A DNA stretch of 64,000 nucleotides from Clostridia bacterium (GTDB lineage: Bacteria > Bacillota_A > Clostridia > Oscillospirales > CAG-272). The stretch lies in contig JAFVXC010000022.1 of the NCBI GenBank assembly GCA_017501345.1, forward strand, positions 5,586 to 69,585. The letters are read 5' to 3'. Within the stretch, counting starts at the first letter, position 1; every line of letters begins with the position of its first letter. The notes below the pieces were generated by a model. It was not told the origin of the DNA. It ran no database searches and saw nothing but the letters and a program-made list of their open reading frames with translations. Positions 1 to 7,372 of the stretch are shown here, piece by piece. Both the position numbers and the translations under genes were made by a program.

Positions 1-114
1 GTATTGTAGCATATTGTGAGAAATTTATCAAGAGATTTTTTCGATTTTTTCTTGTAAATTCAAAAAAAACACACAAATTGCAAAAAGAACACCCTTCTCG
101 GGAATTTTTCCGTG

Positions 115-612
115 TTAAAACCAACCTGATTTGTCAAGGACGGATAGGATCTCCCGCCCCTTCGATGTAAAAAGCGCGATCGCCGTTACCCTTCCCGTTC
201 CCGAATCGAGAACCGAGAAGCGCAGGGTACGCTCCGATGTGATCTCGGCTGCCAGCATTGCCTCGCGTGGCAGACGGAAGGAGAAATGAGGCTTACGGTC
301 TCTCGAAAAGAAATACATCGCTTCCTCTGTCACGCACAGGTATCCGCCGCGACCGCTTTGCGGAAAGGAAAAGCTGATCTGCTCCTTCAGGAGGACTTCC
401 TCGGGGATATCGTCCTCAATGTCACGGTAACGTCTGTCAGCGTTCCACTCAAAAAACGGAATGAGAAGCCCGACGATGAGGCTTGTCCCAAGCCCACAAA
501 GTAGCGCGACCGAAAAATCCTCCGTAAAGATCGCAACGAGCAAAAGAACCGCCGCGCCTGCGATGAGGCCGACCGCACAAACGGCAAAGGAAAAATACTG
601 CTTTCCCTTCAT
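115..612 (-). CDS. Membrane protein with PH-like cytoplasmic domain, function unknown
   Basis: The 165-residue product has two hydrophobic segments (about residues 7-28 and 33-53), a charged stretch (WNADRRYRDIEDD), and a soluble C-terminal part of about 90 residues rich in beta strands. That arrangement resembles small Firmicutes membrane proteins with a bacterial PH/GRAM-like domain, but I do not recognise a named family. A GAAGGGAAG motif lies about 10 bases before the ATG, and a consensus promoter lies about 70-95 bases upstream. It is transcribed alone, divergently from the recombinase gene. Its role is not predictable from the sequence. Confidence 0.7.
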   Translation of the reverse strand: MKGKQYFSFAVCAVGLIAGAAVLLLVAIFTEDFSVALLCGLGTSLIVGLLIPFFEWNADRRYRDIEDDIPEEVLLKEQISFSFPQSGRGGYLCVTEEAMYFFSRDRKPHFSFRLPREAMLAAEITSERTLRFSVLDSGTGRVTAIALFTSKGREILSVLDKSGWF

Positions 613-677
613 TCCTCATCACTTCCCTTCGCTTATACGTCACGCAGAAACCGCGTCGTTTTCATTTCTATCTTATA

Positions 678-706
678 ATTATACACGATTCGTCCCGATC
701 TGTCAA
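678..706 (-). promoter_or_regulatory. Sigma-A promoter of the membrane protein gene
   Basis: On the minus strand TTGACA (701-706) is followed after 17 bases by TATAAT (678-683), a perfect vegetative promoter for the gene ending at 115. Confidence 0.75.
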
Positions 707-741
707 GTCCCCTCTTTTTTCGAAAATTCACTTCGATTTTT

Positions 742-771
742 TTGTAACACGAGGTTTCTTTGGGGTACAAT
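742..771 (+). promoter_or_regulatory. Probable promoter of the recombinase gene
   Basis: TTGTAA (742-747), an 18-base spacer and TACAAT (766-771) lie 43 bases before the recombinase start. It is clearly weaker than the consensus promoter in the neighbouring invertible segment. Confidence 0.55.
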
Positions 772-814
772 ATAAATACTCTCAAAAAGAATAGAATCCA
801 CGGAGGAATACAAG

Positions 815-1669
815 ATGTCAAAGAAGGAAATAAACTCACGGGATCTGAAGATCTTCAGATCTCATCTGATAAATGAAGAAAAAAGCGCCGCGACGGTAGA
901 GAAATATCTCCGCGACGCGCGCGCCTTTATACGGTATGCAAAGGGCAAAATCCTATCCAAAGAACTGACCGTAGCCTATAAGCGGTCTCTTGAAAATACG
1001 GGCTATAAGCCTCGGTCGATCAATTCGATGCTTGCAAGCCTCAACCGATTTCTTGATCTGATCGGTGCCGCAGACTGCAAGGTAAAAAGCGTCCGTATCC
1101 AAAGAGAGGCATACGAGTCCGAGGACAAGGAGCTTTCACGAACGGAATACGAGCGTCTTCTCTCGGCGGCAAAAGGACAGGAGCAGCTCGGTTTGATCAT
1201 ACGGACGATCTGTGCGACGGGCATACGCGTTTCGGAGCTTCGTTTCTTTACTGTTGAAGCGGTCCGGCGCGGTGAAGCGACGGTAAAATGCAAGGGCAAA
1301 TCCCGAACGATTCTGATCCCGAACGAGCTCAAAAGGCTGCTGCTCCAATATCTGAAGCGAAAAAAGCGCGGAAGCGGCGAGATCTTTGTAACGAAAAGCG
1401 GAAAGTCGCTCGACCGAAGCTATATATGGGCAAAAATGAAGAGTCTTTGCTCGGCGGCAAACGTTTCACCTTCGAAGGTCTTTCCGCATAATCTCCGAAA
1501 GCTATTCGCACGCACCTTCTACAGCATTGAAAAGGATATCGCAAAGCTTGCGGATATCCTGGGACACAGTAGCATCGAAACCACGCGCATCTATATTATG
1601 ACAACGGGGCTTGAACATCGAAAACGGATCGAAAAAATGGATCTCGTCTTTTCCAATCAATATTTATAG
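815..1669 (+). CDS. Tyrosine recombinase (DNA invertase of the adjacent switch)
   Basis: A 284-residue Xer/integrase-family tyrosine recombinase. The N-terminal half (about 10-85) is a SAM-like core-binding domain. The C-terminal catalytic domain shows the full active site: Arg138 (ATGIRVSELR), a beta-hairpin Lys near 160-162, His225 and Arg228 (PHNLRK), His251 (LGHSS) and the nucleophile Tyr260. GGAGGA sits 9 bases before the ATG. The gene stops 12 bases before the first of two perfect 65-bp inverted repeats, so it most likely inverts the segment between them. No phage or conjugation genes accompany it, which argues against a prophage integrase. Family assignment is firm; the substrate is inferred from position. 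Confidence 0.93.
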   Translation: MSKKEINSRDLKIFRSHLINEEKSAATVEKYLRDARAFIRYAKGKILSKELTVAYKRSLENTGYKPRSINSMLASLNRFLDLIGAADCKVKSVRIQREAYESEDKELSRTEYERLLSAAKGQEQLGLIIRTICATGIRVSELRFFTVEAVRRGEATVKCKGKSRTILIPNELKRLLLQYLKRKKRGSGEIFVTKSGKSLDRSYIWAKMKSLCSAANVSPSKVFPHNLRKLFARTFYSIEKDIAKLADILGHSSIETTRIYIMTTGLEHRKRIEKMDLVFSNQYL

Positions 1670-1681
1670 GAAATAAAAAAC

Positions 1682-1746
1682 CACATAATTCGCATTATGT
1701 GGAGCTACGTCAATATTTTGATTCACATAATTCGCATTATGTGGAG
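1682..1746 (+). repeat. Left 65-bp inverted repeat with two recombination-site-like palindromes
   Basis: This repeat is the exact reverse complement of 1995-2059. Inside it the 20-bp element CACATAAT-TCGC-ATTATGTG occurs twice, at 1682-1701 and 1724-1743, with starts 42 bp apart. Each element is a dyad with 8-bp arms around an asymmetric 4-bp centre, the form expected of a tyrosine-recombinase core site. Confidence 0.92.
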
Positions 1747-1803
1747 CTTGTGTTTCGGAACGGCACGAGCAAACTCCTTTTAAGGGTTGAACGATAAAAA
1801 TAA

Positions 1804-1872
1804 GCGCACAAAAAAAGAAGCCCTCCCAAAATCTTCAAAAAACGACATTGAGAGGGTGTTTTTTTGGTGCGC
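1804..1872. terminator. Bidirectional intrinsic terminator inside the invertible segment
   Basis: CCCTC (1821-1825) pairs with GAGGG (1852-1856). Going outward, A7 (1810-1816) faces T7 (1859-1865) and GCGCAC (1804-1809) pairs with GTGCGC (1867-1872). Each strand therefore has a GC stem followed by a run of seven T. It should stop transcripts leaving the recombinase gene in either orientation of the segment. Confidence 0.75.
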
Positions 1873-1932
1873 ATGTCATAATATCGCATCCGAAAGTAAC
1901 CGTATCTTGTTGAATTTTTTTCTTGAAATCTA

Positions 1933-1961
1933 TTGACTTTTTTGTGGATTTAGTCTATAAT
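1933..1961 (+). promoter_or_regulatory. Invertible sigma-A promoter, currently facing the surface genes
   Basis: TTGACT (1933-1938), a 17-base spacer and TATAAT (1956-1961). Transcription should begin near 1968, so the right-hand inverted repeat lies in the mRNA leader. No other good promoter is visible before the gene at 2103. Confidence 0.85.
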
Positions 1962-1994
1962 TATACACACAACTCGTATGTACCAAACACCGAT

Positions 1995-2059
1995 CTCCAC
2001 ATAATGCGAATTATGTGAATCAAAATATTGACGTAGCTCCACATAATGCGAATTATGTG
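1995..2059 (-). repeat. Right 65-bp inverted repeat
   Basis: The perfect reverse complement of 1682-1746, with palindromic cores at 1998-2017 and 2040-2059. The core centres read GCGA here and TCGC on the left, so the two sides are in opposite orientation, as inversion requires. In the ON transcript each core can form an RNA hairpin in the 5' leader. Confidence 0.92.
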
Positions 2060-2102
2060 ATACCAGGTGAACCCGGTCGAAGAGTAGAAAGGATTACCCA
2101 AT

Positions 2103-3437
2103 ATGAAAAAGAAAGTTTTATTCACCTCAATTCTGACGATCGTGCTTTGCCTTTCTCTGATATCCGGTGCGACTCTTGCCTTGTTTACAAATAAGAGTGA
2201 GGTCAACATTGCCGTGACCTCCGCAAGGGTAAAAATGCTTGCAAGCATTGAGAACTTTACGCTTTACTCGGTCGAAGCCAAAACCGGCGGAAGCATCGTT
2301 GACGAGCGCGGCGGAACGTACGAATACGTCGAGCGCGCCGATGACAAATTCTTCAACGGCGGAAGCGCGACCCTCAACGGCTCCACAATCACGCTTGATA
2401 AGCTCACTCCCGGCGATAAGATTTCGTTTGGCCTCAAGGGAACAAACGAAAGCAACGTAACGATCAAATACCGCTACGTCATCGAGTGTGTGGGTGATGC
2501 AGAGCTTATGAAGGGCCTGCTCGTATACGTCAATGGCGTAGCTTATCCTGCCCTCAAGTCCTATACCTCTGCGTGGACTACGCTTGAGGTTGACGGAATC
2601 GTCTCCGACGTCGAGATCGCCGTCGAGCTCCCTGTTAAGGCAGGCAACGAATACCAGGAAAAAACCACTTCCATCAATGTCTCCATCGAAGCGGTTCAGG
2701 GCAACGCTATCGCGGAGGATGCCCCGACAGTCATTTATTACGATGAGAATGGCGAATCCTACTATGCACTCGTTATGGATGAAGCAGGCTTTCTGAAAGC
2801 AATCGCCACAGGTGGGCGTATCGAGTTGGGGGCGAATATCGCCTTGAGCGGTGAATCCACCGTCCTCTCGAAGGATGCAAAGATCAATTTGAACGGATAT
2901 ACGCTGTCTGCTACCCGTCCGTACAATGAATCGAACGACAATGCCAACGCTGTGTTGGCCGTTTCCGGCGCAAGCCTTGAGATCATCGGTGACGGTGAAA
3001 TCAACAACAACGGATACTGCGCGCTTCTTCTGACTGACGGTGCAAAGGTAACGATCGAAAGCGGTACGTTCATTGCAGATACTTCCGCGATCTACGTGCA
3101 AAGCGGTGAGCTTTTCATCAAGGACGGCTTTTATCAGGCTCGAAGCGCAACGAGTCCTGTTCCGGACTTCACGAGAACCTGGGAAGGACAAACGTATATA
3201 ATGTACCTTGCCGCTGTTATAAATTGCAGCAAGGGAGCTTATATCAACTATTGCGATGGCAACTTTGATGAAGCATGGGCAAACGTTGATATTAGTGGCG
3301 GTATTTTTGTGAATGAAGATCCTTCCAACCTGTATGAAGGATGGATCATTAACGAATCTCACCTCATTGACGGCTACAAGGTAGTACGCTCAGAGCAGGC
3401 AAACGGAGACGCCTGGTACTCCGTTGTACCCGAATAA
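2103..3437 (+). CDS. SipW-type signal peptide surface protein with beta-helix C-terminus (phase-variable)
   Basis: The 444-residue product begins with a SipW-dependent signal peptide (KKK, hydrophobic core, ALA-LF motif near residue 28) of the kind found on TasA/CalY-like matrix proteins. Residues about 30-205 form a beta-rich domain shared almost exactly with the next gene. Residues about 215-400 contain repeating strand/turn units (INLNGYTL, LEIIGDGEI, VTIESGTF, LFIKDGFY, VDISGGIF) typical of a right-handed beta-helix. GAAAGGA precedes the ATG by 8 bases. The only visible promoter is the invertible one at 1933, so expression is probably on/off. An extracellular or cell-wall adhesin or matrix protein is likely; no SipW peptidase is encoded in the window. 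Confidence 0.85.
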   Translation: MKKKVLFTSILTIVLCLSLISGATLALFTNKSEVNIAVTSARVKMLASIENFTLYSVEAKTGGSIVDERGGTYEYVERADDKFFNGGSATLNGSTITLDKLTPGDKISFGLKGTNESNVTIKYRYVIECVGDAELMKGLLVYVNGVAYPALKSYTSAWTTLEVDGIVSDVEIAVELPVKAGNEYQEKTTSINVSIEAVQGNAIAEDAPTVIYYDENGESYYALVMDEAGFLKAIATGGRIELGANIALSGESTVLSKDAKINLNGYTLSATRPYNESNDNANAVLAVSGASLEIIGDGEINNNGYCALLLTDGAKVTIESGTFIADTSAIYVQSGELFIKDGFYQARSATSPVPDFTRTWEGQTYIMYLAAVINCSKGAYINYCDGNFDEAWANVDISGGIFVNEDPSNLYEGWIINESHLIDGYKVVRSEQANGDAWYSVVPE

Positions 3438-3536
3438 TAAACGCACTCGATCAAACATCGATTCACATTTAACACCAGCGAGCGACGCAGACGAGGATTC
3501 TCTTTTCAATATTGCTCGCAGAAAGGATTACCCGAA

Positions 3537-4796
3537 ATGAAAAAGAAAGTTTTATTCACCTCAATTCTGACGATCGTGCTTTGCCTTTGTCTGATATCCG
3601 GCGCGTCCTTTGCTCTGTTTACGAGCAAGAGCGAATTCAACATTGCCGTGACTGCCGCAAAGGTAAAAATGCTTGCAAGCGTCAATAACTTAAAGCTTTA
3701 CTCGGTCGAAGCAACAACCGGTGGAAGCATCGTTGATGAGCGCGGCGGAACGTATGAATACGTCGAGCGCGCCGATGACAAATTCTTCAACGGCGGAAGC
3801 GCGACCCTCAACGGCTCCACGATCACGCTTGACAAGGTCACTCCCGGCGATAAGATTGCGTTTGGTCTCAAGGGAACGAACGAAAGCAACGTAACCATCA
3901 AGTACCGCTACATCATCGAGTGTGCGGGCGACGTTGAGCTTATGAAGGGCCTGATCGTATACGTCAACGGCGTTGCTTACCCCGCTCTCAAGTCCTACAC
4001 CTCTGCGTGGACCACGCTTGAGGTTGACGGAATCGTCTCCGACGTCGAGATCGCCGTCGAGCTCCCTGTTAAGGCAGGCAACGAATACCAGGAAAAAACC
4101 ACTTCCATCAATGTCTCCATCGAAGCAGTTCAGGGCAACGCCGACGTAAACGGTGCTCAGCCTATCTATCAGCTTCTCGACGGAAAGACCGAGCTTACCG
4201 ATCTTACCGTTCAGGATACCGTGATCAATTACGGCACCGTTGAGCTGATTGGCGGTATCTACGACGTTGACACCTATGGCTTTGAGAACTACGGCACTGC
4301 AACGGTTACCGATGCAGTGATAAGCGCAGGTAATGCCTCGAACTACGGCTTCATCGGCAGAGGCGCGAACTCCGTGACCGTTTTGGAAAATGTCGAGCTC
4401 AATTCCAAGGGTGGTGGCATTGGCATTGCGGATGGCGCAAAAGCAACCTTCACCTCGGGCTCGGTATACGTCGACACCGCATCCACCTCCGGAAGATACA
4501 TATTCTATGTTGAAGGCGCAGGATCTGAGCTCACCATCGAAGGTGGCACCTTCTCCTGGGACAAGAATGATAACCAGAAGAGAGCCTACGTTTACGCAGG
4601 TGCCGGCACGACAGTTACCATCACGGGTGGCACCTTCGGTAAGGCCTCCACGCGTAGCGGCTACACAGACGGACTCCTCGGCAGCGGAACCATTATCATC
4701 AAGGGCGGAACCTTCGGCTTCGATCCCTCAAAGTGGGTCGCTGAGGGCTATGAGGCTGTCAAGACCAACGGTGTTTGGGTCGTTTCCGCTAAATAA
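3537..4796 (+). CDS. Second SipW-type surface protein, paralog of the preceding gene
   Basis: The 419-residue product shares its ribosome-binding region, SipW-type signal peptide and first 200 or so residues almost identically with the preceding protein. From about residue 208 it carries a different set of beta-helix-like repeats (ATVTDAVISAG, VTVLENVEL, LTIEGGTFSW, VTITGGTFG, IIIKGGTFG). The 99-base gap has no obvious terminator or promoter, so both genes are probably read from the invertible promoter and terminated at 4890. Conserved N-terminus plus variable C-terminus suggests a common export or assembly domain with different exposed surfaces. The ligand is unknown. Confidence 0.85.
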   Translation: MKKKVLFTSILTIVLCLCLISGASFALFTSKSEFNIAVTAAKVKMLASVNNLKLYSVEATTGGSIVDERGGTYEYVERADDKFFNGGSATLNGSTITLDKVTPGDKIAFGLKGTNESNVTIKYRYIIECAGDVELMKGLIVYVNGVAYPALKSYTSAWTTLEVDGIVSDVEIAVELPVKAGNEYQEKTTSINVSIEAVQGNADVNGAQPIYQLLDGKTELTDLTVQDTVINYGTVELIGGIYDVDTYGFENYGTATVTDAVISAGNASNYGFIGRGANSVTVLENVELNSKGGGIGIADGAKATFTSGSVYVDTASTSGRYIFYVEGAGSELTIEGGTFSWDKNDNQKRAYVYAGAGTTVTITGGTFGKASTRSGYTDGLLGSGTIIIKGGTFGFDPSKWVAEGYEAVKTNGVWVVSAK

Positions 4797-4889
4797 TATT
4801 TTTCTTTGAGTGCGTTTTTTCGAGCGTGAATCGTAAACACTCTCCGTTCCTCACTTCGGAGAGCTCGTAAACGATCCACAATCGAAAAT

Positions 4890-4925
4890 GGGGCGAGTCA
4901 ATTCGTTGACTCGCCCCTCTTTTAT
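4890..4925 (+). terminator. Intrinsic terminator of the surface-protein operon
   Basis: A 12-bp perfect stem (GGGGCGAGTCAA, 4890-4901, with 4906-4917) closes a TTCG tetraloop and is followed by TCTTTTATT. It separates the operon from the convergent radical SAM gene. Confidence 0.9.
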
Positions 4926-4945
4926 TGGAAGCCCTTCCCCTCGGT

Positions 4946-5911
4946 TTACTGAAAGCACTTCCCTTGCCAAAGGTCATTTTCATAGAGATATTTATCGATA
5001 TCATTCAGCACAGTCGTTTTTCGCGTGCTCCACATCGGCGCGAGGAGCGTCTCCTGCATTCCGTCCCCCGTCAATCTTCCGATCACGGTTTCGGGGGGCA
5101 GGAGGCAAAGAGAGCGGGCAACGAGCGATATATAGCGCTCGCGTTCGAGCGGGCAATATTCCCCGCTTTCGTATTCCCGCGCAAGAGCCGTACCCTTGAT
5201 CACGTGCAAGAGGTGGAGCTTGACCTCGTCGGGGCGAAGCCGTGCGACCGCCTTGACGGTCTCAAGCATCATTTCGTCGTCCTCCCCGGGTAGTCCGAGG
5301 ATGATATGGACGCCGATCCGAATTCTCCCACCCGCCGCACGCAGGCGACTGTATCCCTCAAGGAACGCCGCAAAGTCGTGTCCTCGGTTGATGCGGCGCG
5401 CCGTCTCGTCATTTGACGACTGAAGCCCGAGCTCTACTGTCAGGACAGTGCGATCAGAAAGCTCTGCAAGATATCGGGCAACATCCTCTTCGATTGCGTC
5501 GGCGCGCGTGCCGATATTCATACCGACCACGTTCGGAAAGGACAATGCCTCCTCATATTTCTCCCGCAAAACGGGAAGAGGCGCATAGGTATTCGTATGC
5601 GCCTGAAAATATGGGATGCACCGTTCGGTGCTCCATTTGTGACCGAGCTTCTCTCTCGTAATACGGTACTGCTCCGAGAGCGGGAGCAACGGACTTTCTG
5701 CAAAGTCTCCGCTTCCTCGTCCCGAGCAATAGGTACATCCGCCGACACCGCAGGTCCCGTCAATATTCGGACAGGTAAAGCCCGCATCAAGGGGGATCTT
5801 GGCGCACTTGCCGCCGAAGGTCTTCTTCAACCAGTAGTCGTAGGAATAGTACCGCTTATTGCTGTCGCTGTGCGGAAAGGGATTTCGGTCCTTTTGCGTA
5901 AGCCTTGCCAT
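4946..5911 (-). CDS. Radical SAM protein, YtqA/TIGR01212-like
   Basis: A 321-residue protein of the Elp3/YtqA-like radical SAM family. The cluster region CPNIDGTCGVGGCTYCS carries Cys47, Cys59 and Cys62 as likely iron-sulfur ligands plus an extra Cys54. Later motifs (TVELGLQSSND, IGVHIILGLPGE, EVKLHLLHVIKGT) match the family. I chose the ATG at 5911 because its A is shared with the last base of the upstream aminotransferase stop (TAATG overlap), which implies translational coupling. The longer upstream frame lies wholly within that gene. The reaction of this family is not established as far as I know. Confidence 0.88.
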   Translation of the reverse strand: MARLTQKDRNPFPHSDSNKRYYSYDYWLKKTFGGKCAKIPLDAGFTCPNIDGTCGVGGCTYCSGRGSGDFAESPLLPLSEQYRITREKLGHKWSTERCIPYFQAHTNTYAPLPVLREKYEEALSFPNVVGMNIGTRADAIEEDVARYLAELSDRTVLTVELGLQSSNDETARRINRGHDFAAFLEGYSRLRAAGGRIRIGVHIILGLPGEDDEMMLETVKAVARLRPDEVKLHLLHVIKGTALAREYESGEYCPLERERYISLVARSLCLLPPETVIGRLTGDGMQETLLAPMWSTRKTTVLNDIDKYLYENDLWQGKCFQ

Positions 5912-7203
5912 TACTTCTCTTCGAGGAGCTTCTCTACCGCCGCGAGCTTCACGCAAGCGGTCAGAATGCACATCGCGGTGCGAAGATCTCCGTCGGAGGG
6001 ATAGGTCGGAGCGATTCGGATGTTCGAATCGTGTACATCGTTTCCGTAGGGGTAGGTCGCGCCAACCGTGGTCAGGGTTACGCCCGCTTCCTTTGCGAGC
6101 TGATAGGTGCGCTTCGCACAACCGTCAAGAGTATACAGACTAATAAAATACCCACCGCGCGGCTTCGTCCAATGCGCCGCGCCCGTACCGCCGAGCTCGG
6201 ACTCAAGCACCTCGAGGACGATATCAAACTTCGGTCGGATCACCTCTGCGAGATCGCGCATATGCTTGCGGATGTTCTCTGCATCGCCCTTGAAATAACG
6301 GACGTGACGGATCTGATTCAGCTTATCGTAGCTGATGCATTGCGCCGAGAGGATCGGACGGATCTGATCAAGGTTCTTTTCGGATGCCGCAAAGATCGCC
6401 ACACCGGAGCCCGGGAAGGTGATCTTGGAGGTCGATGCGAAGAAGAATACGCGATCCTCCGTGCCGTACTTCTGACAAAGCTCGTAGACGTTTGCAAGAT
6501 GATCGACGCCCTCCGGATAGAAGAGGTCGTGCACGCAATATGCGTTATCCCAGAAGATGCGGAAGTCGTTTGCCGCCGTCTTCATTTTTGCAAGGCGTTC
6601 GACAGTTTCGTCAGAATAGGTGATACCGTCGGGGTTCGAGTACTTCGGGCAGCACCAGATGCCCTTCACCGAGGGATCGGATGCAGCAAGACGCTCGACC
6701 GCGTCCATATCGGGGCCCGTAGGAGTCATCTCAACCGTCAGCATTTCAATGCCGAGGGACTGACAGATGGCAAAATGACGGTCATAACCGGGGGCGGGGC
6801 AAATAAACTTCGGATTCTGCCCGCACCAAGGCTTTTCACTTCCGTACACGCCGTACAGCATTGCACGTGCGACCGCATCGTACATCAACGTCAAGGAGGA
6901 GTTACCGCCGACGAAGATCTGATGCTCGGGAATGTCGAGCAGCTCGGAAAAGAGCTTCTTCGCCTCCGGAACGCCCTCGAGAAGACCGTAATTGCGGTAA
7001 TCAACGCCGTTCTTCGAGCGGCAATCTGCGCTTGTCGAAATGCAGGTCAGCATATCGGTCATCATATCGAGCTGAGCATTTCCCGGCTTTCCGCGGGAAA
7101 GATCAAGGTCGATATGCAGAACCTTATACGCCTCATATTTTGCCTGAAGCTCTTCCTTAAGCTCAAGGAGCTCCTCACGCGACAATTTTTCGTAGCTGTT
7201 CAT
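5911..7203 (-). CDS. Aspartate aminotransferase, class Ic-like (PLP enzyme)
   Basis: A 430-residue fold-type I PLP aminotransferase resembling the Asp_aminotransf family (PF12897; corynebacterial AspT type). Seen are the substrate and cofactor region KYSNPDG (about 187-193), the PLP-pyridine Asp219 in FWDNAY, and the Schiff-base Lys260 in [11 protein letters not shown]. It would interconvert aspartate plus 2-oxoglutarate with oxaloacetate plus glutamate in the cytosol. A consensus promoter lies at 7280-7308 and the gene overlaps the radical SAM gene by one base. Exact amino-donor specificity is not readable from sequence. Confidence 0.85.
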   Translation of the reverse strand: MNSYEKLSREELLELKEELQAKYEAYKVLHIDLDLSRGKPGNAQLDMMTDMLTCISTSADCRSKNGVDYRNYGLLEGVPEAKKLFSELLDIPEHQIFVGGNSSLTLMYDAVARAMLYGVYGSEKPWCGQNPKFICPAPGYDRHFAICQSLGIEMLTVEMTPTGPDMDAVERLAASDPSVKGIWCCPKYSNPDGITYSDETVERLAKMKTAANDFRIFWDNAYCVHDLFYPEGVDHLANVYELCQKYGTEDRVFFFASTSKITFPGSGVAIFAASEKNLDQIRPILSAQCISYDKLNQIRHVRYFKGDAENIRKHMRDLAEVIRPKFDIVLEVLESELGGTGAAHWTKPRGGYFISLYTLDGCAKRTYQLAKEAGVTLTTVGATYPYGNDVHDSNIRIAPTYPSDGDLRTAMCILTACVKLAAVEKLLEEK

Positions 7204-7279
7204 AAAATGAAATCCTTTCTCACGGCATTTCGGTCGATTCCTATATACGACAAAAAAGCCCTCTCTTTACAATGCTTGT

Positions 7280-7308
7280 ATTATATCACACCACAAAGTA
7301 AAAATCAA
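7280..7308 (-). promoter_or_regulatory. Promoter of the aminotransferase-radical SAM operon
   Basis: On the minus strand TTGATT (7303-7308), 17 bases, TATAAT (7280-7285), about 75 bases before the start codon. Confidence 0.7.
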
Positions 7309-7372
7309 GGGCTTTTTCAAAATTAAATTCGTATTTTTGAATGATTCTTTCGTCTTTCATTCGGAATTTTTG

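Larger units (their letters stand above)
1682..2059. other. Invertible promoter segment (phase-variation switch)
   Basis: Two perfect 65-bp inverted repeats (1682-1746 and 1995-2059) bound a 248-bp unique segment. The segment holds a two-way terminator (1804-1872) and one consensus promoter (1933-1961) pointing right. The recombinase gene ends just to the left and the surface-protein genes begin just to the right. In the present orientation the promoter drives the surface genes (ON). After inversion it would point into the 3' end of the recombinase gene and the terminator would lie between it and the surface genes (OFF). Repeats and promoter are seen directly; inversion is inferred from the arrangement. 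Confidence 0.88.

Noticed and set aside
815..1669. Reading the recombinase as a prophage or ICE integrase
   Set aside because: No tRNA attachment site, excisionase or phage genes are near, while perfect inverted repeats around a promoter begin 12 bases after the gene.
2127..3362. A 411-codon minus-strand frame
   Set aside because: Antisense of the first SipW-type gene; no motifs and no promoter facing that way.
5912..6121. A 70-residue extension of the radical SAM protein
   Set aside because: It lies entirely inside the aminotransferase coding sequence in another frame; the coupled ATG at 5911 is the natural start.
5905..7326. A 473-codon plus-strand frame
   Set aside because: Antisense shadow of the aminotransferase gene; no ribosome site or recognisable domain.
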